From an uncultured Adlercreutzia sp. (lineage in GTDB: Bacteria > Actinomycetota > Coriobacteriia > Coriobacteriales > Eggerthellaceae), in NCBI GenBank assembly GCA_947426355.1, contig CANEDU010000003.1:1-41123 (forward strand): a stretch of 41,123 nt of DNA, read 5' to 3'. The position numbers and the translations under genes were made by a program. The notes beneath the pieces are model-generated. The model saw nothing but the letters and a program-made list of their open reading frames with translations, was not told the origin of the DNA and searched no databases. Shown here one piece after another: positions 27,001 through 34,498 of the stretch. Position 1 is the stretch's first letter. Every line of letters starts with the position of its first letter.

Positions 27001-27288
27001 AGTATCTTTTTGCTGATTACTGCGCTGGCTTGCAAAAGCCGAAGCATCGCTTGCTTTGTCTTCAGCCTCATTGTCGGCCAACTCTTCCGCTGTCGTGTCA
27101 GCAATTTGATTTTCCAACTGAGAAACTTCGACTTCCTTGAGAGCGTCTTCGCCTTCAGCTGCTCCCGCAAAGTCTGTGAACATAGATACGTTCAAAAACG
27201 AAAAAGTTAGTAGAGCTGATAGGAGGATGGAAACGCCCTTACCCTCTTTGGCGTTTCGCGCGTCTAAGAAACGTGCACCTAATTGCAT
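24076..27288 (-). CDS. BspA-type LRR and VWA surface protein with PMGAFD anchor
   Basis: A 1070-aa secreted surface protein. The unusual signal peptide (residues 1-42) has FLDARNAKEGK, LLSALLTFSF and MFTDFA. An acidic low-complexity segment follows, then BspA/TpLRR-type leucine-rich repeats (about 110-560) of the form IG-AF-C-L-V-I. A von Willebrand A domain (about 612-795) carries an intact MIDAS motif DLSASM and FLSDGYP. A beta-sandwich-like region (about 800-905) precedes a Pro/Thr/Ala-rich stalk and the acidic motif IEDNATPQA. The C-terminus is PMGAFDEP (from 1004), a membrane helix, RRRL (1035) and a 36-residue tail. LRR and VWA domains usually bind ligands, so an adhesin is likely. ATG 27288 follows AAAGGAAAAG. 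The LRR part is more AT-rich than the ends. It is a paralogue of the gene at 28574-32125. Confidence 0.9.
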   Translation of the reverse strand: MQLGARFLDARNAKEGKGVSILLSALLTFSFLNVSMFTDFAGAAEGEDALKEVEVSQLENQIADTTAEELADNEAEDKASDASAFASQRSNQQKDTDITPQSTEQTEENPTKDLVTFDEATGVLTIKNKDVIDSSDVSQWKRTAKELVLEDIGSISKEAFAEFKIESATIKNVKHIGYSFRSCTALKCLEIDGVGTIDQFAFYNPANLEEVAISNVEEIGKNAFNVYGGATKLNKVSLANVTNIADQAFKDHSELTELSFDNVGTIGFQAFMNCSKLGKLVLSGKVSAIGTSAFLGCKSLSEINIDGVEVGNTAFYGCTGITKVVLKNIQSVGSQAFTGCTGLETVEISDVETIGNMAFSVYGDNVLPACTSLATLKMTNVDHIGKNAFYKCTNLKEVDLTNVTFDQADIYDAEKGIFYPPFKAAGTKGMTLTVKDSDLGGYAFSGCAGLTTATISNVKSIGQYAFKDCTGLTTATINNIDVIEQYAFWNCSNLSTVDSLRNVSDRIGGFAFYGCKNLKGLTVEDMTKMGYNGSIEMMERMQNILAGKFKMDSAEKIEALTLGDRNYWIAGALDQSDNWNQYDNGTQLMEQARWQDVNSGVAEVKVDAYYTGEKQMDYIFVADLSASMAQLGNPKDENARFYDMQSKLLDMTGSLLNTPGYDCQVALVTFGGLHNDTQTCSSLDFTQDANDAESYIKALEPLNENTDYGLGLKEALKLIQGHKGRNTALVFLSDGYPTANGSGDQYGTDAAAKIKAAGVPIYGVLHSPASGSRDTAMDAMKGVCGDKENVYESTNTEQFGKAMNAAFAAVYGTNTVTVPVNAAQFNMGNISASAGSVQYDENNGIIVWTLEDMPFAQHTLTYTMALKDDLLNQVGTNSYRINNGGNATFGKGGASVGINLMLSRTVNDPAAPSQPTTPSVPNVPGPAQPTTPANPTTPAPTTTPAATTTPTTVVTVAPAAIPAAAPVVTPEAEEIEDNATPQAVATSMLREANEPESISEDETPMGAFDEPHCWVHWVALIGVLLTVIYGVAVVRRRLGMKDELEDMEKYVLGVEESAAEPMTAASRQAL

Positions 27289-27708
27289 GTCTCTTTTCCT
27301 TTCTCTCTCTGGCTTTTATCGCATGACCTTGCGGCCTTGGTTGCTTTTGCCCTCTTTTTCTGTTACCAGTGGTGCACTTTACTGTAATTGATTTGAAAGA
27401 AATTGATAGCGACTCTCGAAGTGCTATTCCGAGCAGAAGAAGCCGAATCTGATACTCTTTTTGCTTTTTGACCTTGGGTTTTGTTCTTTGCTAATAGGCC
27501 TTTGGGGGAATTTAAGTTGAAAGGTCACTGATAGGGTATCGCTAGGCTTAATAAGCCCTTCGCTCTCTTTGCTGGCACAATCCCTGTTGCCAAAATGACT
27601 CTTGTATACCCAATCGCCAGTTCGGCATAGGTGAGACAACGAAAAGGTGTGTTCTGTAACCTAGAAAGCGACACTTGGGGGTGCTGACGTTTTCCAACCC
27701 AAAACATC
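27289..27708. other. AT-rich leader of the left LRR-VWA gene
   Basis: No gene is supported. The sequence is AT-rich and presumably holds the promoter, but I see no convincing -35/-10 pair. It ends at the IS3-family transposase remnant. Confidence 0.45.
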
Positions 27709-27960
27709 TTATGCGGCAAGCCCCAGCGATTTTCTGTATTGCATGGGACTCATGCCTCCCGATGACGGCTTTACTCTCTTCTCGCTCGTGGGCGTGGATA
27801 TCTTCCTTGACGGGGTTGGCCATATGCTCCCGATGCCAGTTGCAGAGCGATCCTCTGAAAGGGTACCCCAGCTCGTTGATGACGGACTGCGGACTGAAGT
27901 CGAACTTGACGAATAGCTCGATTGGCCTAAACGCGCCTCGCGTAAACCGCAGGCGAGAGA
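27709..27960 (-). pseudogene. Decayed IS3-family transposase (OrfA start joined to OrfB end)
   Basis: Read leftward in one frame, the fragment starts with an OrfA-like helix-turn-helix (PIELFVKFDFSPQSVINELG, then YPFRGSLCNWHREHM). It then passes straight into the typical OrfB C-terminus (EKRVKPSSGGMSPMQYRKSL) and a stop. Intact IS3 elements have about 350 codons between these parts, including the DDE catalytic residues, which are all missing. So this is an internally deleted, inactive relic. No terminal inverted repeats were identified. It marks past insertion-sequence activity inside the surface-protein island. Confidence 0.75.
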
Positions 27961-27968
27961 AAAGAAAG

Positions 27969-27998
27969 GACGGGTCGCGCGTCGTCGCGGCCCGTCCG
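27969..27998 (-). terminator. Terminator of the 164-aa membrane protein gene
   Basis: A stem GGACGGG/CCCGTCC extended by CGCG pairing, followed on the minus strand by TTTCTTTTCTC. It closely resembles the terminator at 23888-23915, including flanking bases. Confidence 0.7.
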
Positions 27999-28021
27999 GT
28001 CGGTCGGTTATGTCGTAAGCC

Positions 28022-28516
28022 CTAAGCAACCAACAGGGCGGCCAGGTCCTCGCGGGAGGAGAAGGGGCGCGGCTCGGCGTCCGGGTCGTGGACGGGGAGC
28101 ACCTCGCCCTCCCACACCTCGCCGTTGCGCTCGAACTTGTGCGAGCGAACGACCCACAGGAACGAGGGGCGCACCCGATCGTCCAGGTCGGCCACTTCAT
28201 CGGGGAAGGCCTGACCGGACAAGGTGCGCTCGAGCGCTCCCAGCGCGGTCTCGCCAGCATCGGGCATGACGACGCCCGCCTCGGGGTTGTACACAACGCC
28301 CTCGCCAACAAAGGCAAGGCGCATGCGCTCGCGGCGCTTGTTCTCGGCCCAGTAGATGGCACCGATCACAGCAGCCACGGCAACCCACCATACTACAGCC
28401 ACGATTAGGTCAAGCGGGTCGTCCACATGGTTGAATCCCAGGGCGAACCATGCCCACAGCAGAATCCCGCAGGCGACAGCCGCGACTGCCGTGATGATCC
28501 AGTTGGATATTCTCAT
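28022..28516 (-). CDS. Two-helix membrane protein of unknown function beside the LRR gene
   Basis: A 164-aa protein with two N-terminal membrane helices (about 6-28 and 36-58) followed by the basic stop-transfer KRRERMR. A soluble, probably cytoplasmic domain (about 65-164) carries DRVRPSFLWVVRSHKFERNG and VLPVHDPDAEPRPFSSREDL. I do not recognise the family. The start has a strong AAAGGAGAG. It lies 57 bases downstream of the large LRR-VWA gene in the same direction, so it could be co-transcribed, with a hairpin between. A helper or regulator of the surface protein is a guess from position only. Confidence 0.7.
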   Translation of the reverse strand: MRISNWIITAVAAVACGILLWAWFALGFNHVDDPLDLIVAVVWWVAVAAVIGAIYWAENKRRERMRLAFVGEGVVYNPEAGVVMPDAGETALGALERTLSGQAFPDEVADLDDRVRPSFLWVVRSHKFERNGEVWEGEVLPVHDPDAEPRPFSSREDLAALLVA

Positions 28517-28538
28517 CTCAGTCTCTCCTTTCAGGGAA

Positions 28539-28562
28539 GGGGATGCGGCCTCGCCGCACCCC
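28539..28562 (-). terminator. Hairpin between the right LRR gene and the 164-aa gene
   Basis: On the minus strand, GGGGTGCGGC-GAG-GCCGCA-CCCC with one bulged T. It has no real T-tract and is followed directly by the next gene's ribosome binding site. It may be a partial terminator or an RNA-stabilising hairpin rather than a full stop. Confidence 0.45.
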
Positions 28563-28573
28563 CGCGGCTTTTC

Positions 28574-31500
28574 TTACAGGGCCTGATGGCCAGCGACGGC
28601 CACAGTCTCGGTCTCGGCATCCTCGACGCCGAGGACCTGCTTTTCCATGTCGTCAATTTCGTTGGTCAGACCAAGGCGACGACGGACAACAACGATTCCG
28701 TACACGGCGGTGAGCAGGATGCCGATGAGCATCACCCAGTGCACCCAGCAGTGCGGCTCGTCGAAGGCGCCCATGGGCGTGCCCTCGTCCTCGATCTGCT
28801 CGGGAGCCTCGGCACGCGGCGTGGCAGCCTGCGGCGTCGCGTCGTCGGCGATGGCCTCAGCAGCCGGAGCGGCCGGGGCCGGCGTGGTGGTCACTACCGT
28901 CGGCGCGGCTGCAGGTGTCGGTGCAGGCGCCGGTGCAGGTGTCGGTGCAGGCGTCGGATTCGTAGTCGGGTTCGTAGCCGGCGTCGGGTTCGTAAAGGTG
29001 CGATAGTAGCGCAGAGTTACTGCATCATTTTTGCCTTCCGCTACCGTCAAAGAGCCATTAGCCTGAGTGAGAACGTAATTAGAACCATTATATGAAGGAT
29101 GTCCGACCATGTCCGCCGCACGAACGGCAGTGCCAACAGCTGCCGTGCGAGTCTCAGTGTACGTACCATCAAGCACACCGTTGGTATAGTACTCATGAAC
29201 GACTCGATAAGATCCCATTACAACAGGTGCTGTCACCGTACGGGAGAGCTTCGGAGTAACGACACTTGCTCCTCCGAAATCAAACGAAGCATTGCCGTGG
29301 TTGACATCGAAGATAGAAGTTCCGATTATCTCAGCATTTTCTACTGTAAGGCTCATCTCGTAGGTAAGGGTGTGCTTAGTGAACGGCATGCCCTGAATTG
29401 CCCACGTGATGGTGTGGCTATCGGAATCGTAGCTTGCCTCGCCGGCACTAGCAGAAACCTCCAAGTTGGCTACATTTTCAAATGCTTCATTCACTGGGAT
29501 AGTAATAGTACGTGCTCCATACACAGCAGTAAACGCCTCGTTCATTGCCTTGCCAAAGGACTGAGTGTCCGTGGACTCGTATACAGCGTACTCGCCGCAT
29601 ACGTTTTGCATAGCCGTAAGCGCCGCGTCATGAGCAGATCCCGGTGAGTGCAAGACGCCATAAATCGGAACATTTAAATCACGGATAACTTGAGCAGCTG
29701 CGGTGCCAGCCATATCGCCAGACCCGCTCTGATTCGGCTGGCCGTCCGAAAGGAAGACCACTACCGTGTTTCTGTCAACATTGCTTTGGGCCAGACTACT
29801 GGCTGCCTGCATTCCCAGCCCATAATCAGTGTTCTCGTAAAGAGGCTCAAGGCCGCTTATGTGAGCTCTTACTGCCGCCAAATCGCTCGTAAACGCTAGC
29901 GTCTTGCTCGTGCCGGGCGTACTTGCGTCCAAAGCACCGCCAAAAGTGACAACGGCTATGCGGCAATCATACCCCTTGGAGCCAAGCAGGTTGTTTGCCA
30001 TGTCTAACAGTTTAGATTGCATGTCATAAAAACGAGAGTTTTTATCTGCAGCATTTCCAAGCTGCGCCATTGAGGCTGAAAGATCTGCGACGAAGATATA
30101 GTCCATCTGCTTTTCGGCAGTGTAGTACGCATCGACCTTTACTTGAGCAACCGATTTGCCTTCGTCGATCCAGCGAGCCTGCTCAACAAGCTGAGTACCA
30201 TTCTGGTAAGTGTTCCAGTTTTCCGACTTCGCAACGTTGCCGCTGTCCCAGCCGGACTCAATTTGCAGCTCTTTAATCCCAGGCGCGGCATCGAGCTTGA
30301 ATGTACCCTTTAGAATAGATTCAACACGGCCCATGACGTCGCCGTAATTTCCGTTGAAACCCATCTTCGTGATGTCTTCAACCGTCAAGCCCGTAAGGCT
30401 CTCGCAACCGTAAAATGCAAAACCGTCGATTCTCCCAACATTTTCCAAACTATGAATTGACTCCAGATTGGTACAGTGCTGAAAAGCATAGGTGCCAATA
30501 GTACCAACCCTGTCAAGCGTTACTTCATTTAAACCGACGCAATAAAAGAAGGCCTGATTACCAATAATGCCAATGTTCTTAAGACTGACGTCTTTCAGGT
30601 TTTGACAATATATAAAGGCCTGCGTTCCGATAGTCTCCGTACCATCGATATGGAGCGTTTCTAGCTCAGAGTACGTGCCATTTGAACCATAGCCATAAAA
30701 AGCTTGTTCCCCTATGGTTGTAACATTCGTAAGATCTACTGTTTTTAGGGCAGCAGCCTCCCAGAATGCTAGTTTTCCGATCGATTTGGTCTCGTTTATG
30801 CTCACTTCTTCCAACGCAGAGCAACGCCAAAATGCTCGATCGCCGATAACCCCGACGTTGGACGCGTTCACCTTCTTGAGACTGTCGCAGCAGAATGCTT
30901 GCCTCGCTATCGTGTCTATGTTTTCAAGCGTCAAGCACCCAATGACAGAATCTGCAGTGCTAGTGGTGAAATCGTCATCGAACACGCTTGTCTCAACCAA
31001 CCCAATATTCCGCAAGACGACATTTACAGCATTGCTCTTTGCATCATCGCCAACTCCTCTACCTATTTTAGAAAGCGCAGACGAGCCCAGCGTCTCAACA
31101 CCATCAATAATGACCGTCTTGATGTTCGGGCATTCGTACAAGAGGTTGGCATATATTACTTTGGTTTCTTTACCTTGGTCGCTTACCAGCTCAAAGCTCT
31201 CCAGATTTGAACAAGATTGAAAAGCTCCACTCCAGATTTCTTTGACGTTGTGCAGCTTTACTGTCTTCATCGCTTTGCAGTGTGCGAATGCGCCGGAGCC
31301 TATAAAGTCGCCCTCAAAATTCAGCTCCTCGAACGCAGCACCCAGAAAAGCGTACGCATCAATATGGGAGACATTCTCTAAGTCAATATCTTTCAGTTTT
31401 GGGCAGCGCATGAATGTTGAGTTGCCAATCCAAGTAACCCCTCCTATCTCGACTTTCTCTAGATTGTCGCATCCTTCAAAAGTGGCCTTACCCAGAGAGG

Positions 31501-32125
31501 TGACAGTGTCGCTCAAGACCAGGCTCTTAATGTCCTTTTTTATCGCGTAAAAAATTGTGTCCCAATTTTCTTTCACCTGGTGAACTTTATTCTCTTGCAA
31601 AAATTCTATGGTGATTTCACCCTCGAAGTTGATGGTCAAGGTACCTGTTGCTGAGTCGTACACCATCACTTGCTCGTCTTTTTTTGCATCTGCGGACTCT
31701 TCAATTTGCTTGTCGGCTTGCGCTTCTTGATTTATCGCCTCTTCCGACGCCTTATCTCCGATAGAGCCCGTTACTTCATTAGCACCGGAAAAGCTCTCAC
31801 TCGTTTCGGAAGTTCCAGCCTGGTCGACCTTTACATCCTCGACGGTTTCATTCGCCTTGAATCCCCTATTAGCCGAATCGTCGTTTCCAGTTTCGACCAA
31901 ATCATCCTGTCCAGCCGAATCGTCAACCCTAACACCGTGATCGACTGATTCGCTAATAAATTCGATGCCCGTCGTCTCGCCCGTCGTCTCTTCCGCGGCG
32001 TTGGCGAAGTCCGTGAACATGGTCACGTTCAGGAACGAGAACACCAGCAGCGCCGACAGCAAGACAGAGATGAACTTGCCCTCGGCGGTGTTTCTCGCGT
32101 CCATGAACCGCGCGATGGTCCGCAT
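28574..32125 (-). CDS. BspA-type LRR, VWA and MucBP-like surface protein with PMGAFD anchor
   Basis: An 1183-aa paralogue of the gene at 24076-27288. It shares the signal peptide type (FMDARNTAEGK, LLSALLVFSF, MFTDFA). A longer acidic, Ser/Glu-rich segment (about 45-165) precedes BspA-type leucine-rich repeats (about 190-610). A von Willebrand A domain with DLSASM (about 670-850) is nearly the same as in the paralogue. A MucBP-like domain (about 973-1040: YRVVHEYYTNGVLDGTY and LRYYRTF) is absent from the paralogue. A Pro/Thr stalk, IADDATPQA, then PMGAFDEP (from 1117), a membrane helix, RRRL (1148) and the 36-residue tail complete it. It is probably an adhesin. ATG 32125 follows AGAAGG; a GTG three codons upstream is less likely. 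The ends are GC-rich and the LRR core AT-rich. Confidence 0.9.
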   Translation of the reverse strand: MRTIARFMDARNTAEGKFISVLLSALLVFSFLNVTMFTDFANAAEETTGETTGIEFISESVDHGVRVDDSAGQDDLVETGNDDSANRGFKANETVEDVKVDQAGTSETSESFSGANEVTGSIGDKASEEAINQEAQADKQIEESADAKKDEQVMVYDSATGTLTINFEGEITIEFLQENKVHQVKENWDTIFYAIKKDIKSLVLSDTVTSLGKATFEGCDNLEKVEIGGVTWIGNSTFMRCPKLKDIDLENVSHIDAYAFLGAAFEELNFEGDFIGSGAFAHCKAMKTVKLHNVKEIWSGAFQSCSNLESFELVSDQGKETKVIYANLLYECPNIKTVIIDGVETLGSSALSKIGRGVGDDAKSNAVNVVLRNIGLVETSVFDDDFTTSTADSVIGCLTLENIDTIARQAFCCDSLKKVNASNVGVIGDRAFWRCSALEEVSINETKSIGKLAFWEAAALKTVDLTNVTTIGEQAFYGYGSNGTYSELETLHIDGTETIGTQAFIYCQNLKDVSLKNIGIIGNQAFFYCVGLNEVTLDRVGTIGTYAFQHCTNLESIHSLENVGRIDGFAFYGCESLTGLTVEDITKMGFNGNYGDVMGRVESILKGTFKLDAAPGIKELQIESGWDSGNVAKSENWNTYQNGTQLVEQARWIDEGKSVAQVKVDAYYTAEKQMDYIFVADLSASMAQLGNAADKNSRFYDMQSKLLDMANNLLGSKGYDCRIAVVTFGGALDASTPGTSKTLAFTSDLAAVRAHISGLEPLYENTDYGLGMQAASSLAQSNVDRNTVVVFLSDGQPNQSGSGDMAGTAAAQVIRDLNVPIYGVLHSPGSAHDAALTAMQNVCGEYAVYESTDTQSFGKAMNEAFTAVYGARTITIPVNEAFENVANLEVSASAGEASYDSDSHTITWAIQGMPFTKHTLTYEMSLTVENAEIIGTSIFDVNHGNASFDFGGASVVTPKLSRTVTAPVVMGSYRVVHEYYTNGVLDGTYTETRTAAVGTAVRAADMVGHPSYNGSNYVLTQANGSLTVAEGKNDAVTLRYYRTFTNPTPATNPTTNPTPAPTPAPAPAPTPAAAPTVVTTTPAPAAPAAEAIADDATPQAATPRAEAPEQIEDEGTPMGAFDEPHCWVHWVMLIGILLTAVYGIVVVRRRLGLTNEIDDMEKQVLGVEDAETETVAVAGHQAL

Positions 32126-32726
32126 ACCCCACACCTTCTTTCTCTACTACGTTTGCTTCTACGACTCTTTAAATACCGTCTGCTCATCAGCCGGATATTT
32201 AACGTACGTACTGACAGGGTTCCGCCCTGCCGGCGGGAGACGGGCACTGAAGCGCCGCGCTCAATGGCTTCCTGGGCTAACCATAAATTGGTTAGCCGTT
32301 AGAAAAGCGTTTCGTTTGGGCCCTTTCGTTGCCTTCGCGTCACGCGTCGTACACCCGCGCGTTACGAGTGACTAGAACCACTTTATCTATCTGGGAAAAC
32401 TTTTCCATTAACGATATTAGTGTTTTAGTCAACAATAAGTAGCCTTCTTACAATTTCAAGGCTGTGAACTGGTCTTTTACAGGCAAAGTTCTGATATAGC
32501 AGAATTTTTTAGACATGCTAATGACAGGGCAAAGAACGGAGTAAAAAAGCCCTAAACGAACTAAACCAAAGCGCAACGATAGTTTTGAAGGGGTGAACGG
32601 TTTTGATTTTGTAAGGTTTTTGGGGATAACTTGAAGCGAGAACACCCCACCGCAGCTAGGCGCCGAGACAGTCAGTAAGAAGATAAAGACACCTCATCCG
32701 ACCCAGGCGCTTCGCAGCGCAGCGGG
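32126..32726. other. Intergenic region between the LRR island and the SipW operon
   Basis: Six hundred bases without a supported gene, strongly AT-rich in 32370-32640. It must hold the promoter of the right LRR gene and the end of the SipW operon. TTGACT occurs on the minus strand near 32430, but no good -10 lies at standard spacing. The perfect inverted repeat GGCTAACC-ATAAATT-GGTTAGCC (32275-32297) could be an operator. No strong terminator for the SipW operon is visible. Confidence 0.5.
32275..32297. promoter_or_regulatory. Inverted repeat upstream of the right LRR gene
   Basis: Two perfect 8-base arms with a 7-base AT-rich spacer, about 150 bases upstream of the LRR gene start. There is no T-tract beside it, so it fits a dimeric repressor or activator site better than a terminator. 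No regulator gene is nearby. Confidence 0.4.
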
Positions 32727-33302
32727 CTACGATTTGCGAGCGGAAAGACCGGAAAGGACAGAACCTATGGCACAGAAGGCGGCGGCCATGAGGACGATCC
32801 AGCCGAGGAGGAGCTTACCCGGCGTGCTGGCAAGCGCCATAAGGAAGTAGCCTAGGTAGGGAATATGGAAGGTGACGCGGCCCAAAACGTTGGCGTAGGG
32901 GACGGGGCGCACGTCGAGGTCTTCGTTGGCGTCGCCTTTGGTGACAAGCTCGGCGCGCTCGGCATCGACGGCTTCCACGCGGTGCACGATGACATCCTGG
33001 TCGCGCCAAAAGGCGGCCACATCGCCCGGGGCCAAGTCGGCACCGCCGACGGGCTCAGCGTAGACAAGGCTGCCCGTAGGATAAGCCGGTTCCATAGATC
33101 CGGAAATGATAGCGTAGGACTGCAGGCCCATGATACGCGGGGCCACCGACGCAGTGATAGCCACAGCGGCCAGCGCCACCAAGACAAGCGCGCCTAAAGT
33201 TGTGAATAGGCGCGCAAGGGCGCGATAACGAGCAAGCCGCCGCTCGACACCATGGGAGAAGGCGTCGGCGGCGGCTTGGGTTTCAGAGGCGGGTGTTTGC
33301 AT
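32727..33302 (-). CDS. sipW: SipW-type signal peptidase I (Ser-His, ER/archaeal class)
   Basis: A 191-aa membrane peptidase. The N-terminal membrane helix (about 36-55) precedes the catalytic box ISGSMEPAYPTGSLVY (Ser69). VIVHRVEAV follows with His107 where ordinary bacterial signal peptidases have Lys, then TKGDANEDLD. A C-terminal hydrophobic segment (about 150-183) ends the protein. The Ser-His form is that of Bacillus SipW, which processes TasA and TapA. Two genes upstream in the same operon encode proteins with matching N-termini, so they are the likely substrates. It is the last gene of the leftward operon, 26 bases after its neighbour. ATG 33302 has a weak ribosome site; a GTG at 33320, 11 bases after GAGGAG, is a serious alternative. 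Confidence 0.9.
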   Translation of the reverse strand: MQTPASETQAAADAFSHGVERRLARYRALARLFTTLGALVLVALAAVAITASVAPRIMGLQSYAIISGSMEPAYPTGSLVYAEPVGGADLAPGDVAAFWRDQDVIVHRVEAVDAERAELVTKGDANEDLDVRPVPYANVLGRVTFHIPYLGYFLMALASTPGKLLLGWIVLMAAAFCAIGSVLSGLSARKS

Positions 33303-33328
33303 GGGGCTATTGTCCCACACTTTCCGCG

Positions 33329-34498
33329 TTACTCCTCGGCCGCGGGCTTGTTGTTGCGGCGGGCGATTACAAGGATGATAGCGATAAGCGCGGCAATGAC
33401 ACCAGCGGCAATGGCCCAGGGGATCCACGCGGTGTTGGCCGCCGGCACCTGGCTGCCGAGCTGCTCGCCAGCGGACAAGGCATTCTCGTTGTCATCAATA
33501 CGCTCAACGCCGGGGGCGGCCAGAGGCGTACCGTCGGCAGCGAGAAGCTCTTCGCCATCGGGGGTGACAAGGCCCGCGCCGGGCTCGCGCACGCCGCCGT
33601 CTGCCGCACCGGCTTCGGCGCCGTCAGCTGCGCCGGGCGTGACGACCGTAGTGTAGGCGCCGGAAATGGTGTTACCGGTGCCCGCGCCCTGACCGTCTCC
33701 CGTGCCCTGCGGCGGGTTCACGGTGATGTTCACCGTGCCGTCGGGCTGCAGCTCGGTAGAGGCGTTGTCGGCCAGGCGGGTATAGCGGAACTCCACCACA
33801 TTAGCGGACTCGTCCTCACTGAGCGTGAGCAACACAAGCGTCGCCTGGGGCAGATAGTTCTCAATGTAGCGCGGCGCGGTGGCCGGGGTGTCGCCGATGT
33901 CACCGAAGAACGTCTCGGACTCGCGCAGCGTCTCGCCCGTTTCCGCATCCACGTAGTTCACCGTGTAGGCGACGCGGTTGGCCATGATGCCGTAGGCGAC
34001 GACGAAGTCCATGTCCTCGGTGATGGCAATACCGGGAGCGGGCACGCCGTCAACCAGGGTGTCCTGCTGGTCAACCATGACGCCATCGGCGTTGGGGCGC
34101 GCGTAGTAGATGGTCTCCTCGCCAATTTTCGTGGCGCCATCGCGATTCTTGTCGGAGCGCACGTTGTCCAGCGCGGCCAAGCGAATGCCCTTAGCGTAGT
34201 ACTTGCTGTCTTCGGGGACCTCGATGGAGATGCCGTCGAAGGAAAACGCCGTGCCGGGCGCGACGTCGGCAAACGTGAGCTGGGTCTGGCCCGCCTCGGT
34301 GCCCTGGGCCAGCGTGCCCTGGTTGCCGCTGAACACCGACACCGTGTAGGTAGTGCCCGCGTAGGCCTTGGCCGGGGCCGGCTGCACATCGCTCTTGCTC
34401 TCAGAATCGGCAAACGCCGCGGGAGCGGCCAGCGAGACGGCCATCATAGTGGCGCACAGCACCGCCAGGGCGCGGCGGCCGAGGTTCATCTTCTTCAT
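33329..34498 (-). CDS. Surface protein with MucBP-like domain and C-terminal membrane anchor
   Basis: A 389-aa protein with an Ala-rich signal peptide (cleavage probably after AFA, about residue 30). An N-terminal beta-rich domain has YTVSVFSGNQGTLAQGT and FSFDGISIEVPEDSKYYAKG. A MucBP-like domain (about 180-260) has VAYTVNYVDAETGETL and VVEFRYTRL. A Gly/Ala/Glu-rich stalk, the acidic motif RIDDNENALSA, and a C-terminal helix (about 360-380) with short tail RRNNKP end it. There is no LPxTG-like motif, so it probably stays membrane-bound. It overlaps the upstream stop (ATGA) and has GGAGGG before it. Position suggests it anchors or supports the fibre proteins encoded upstream. Confidence 0.82.
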   Translation of the reverse strand: MKKMNLGRRALAVLCATMMAVSLAAPAAFADSESKSDVQPAPAKAYAGTTYTVSVFSGNQGTLAQGTEAGQTQLTFADVAPGTAFSFDGISIEVPEDSKYYAKGIRLAALDNVRSDKNRDGATKIGEETIYYARPNADGVMVDQQDTLVDGVPAPGIAITEDMDFVVAYGIMANRVAYTVNYVDAETGETLRESETFFGDIGDTPATAPRYIENYLPQATLVLLTLSEDESANVVEFRYTRLADNASTELQPDGTVNITVNPPQGTGDGQGAGTGNTISGAYTTVVTPGAADGAEAGAADGGVREPGAGLVTPDGEELLAADGTPLAAPGVERIDDNENALSAGEQLGSQVPAANTAWIPWAIAAGVIAALIAIILVIARRNNKPAAEE

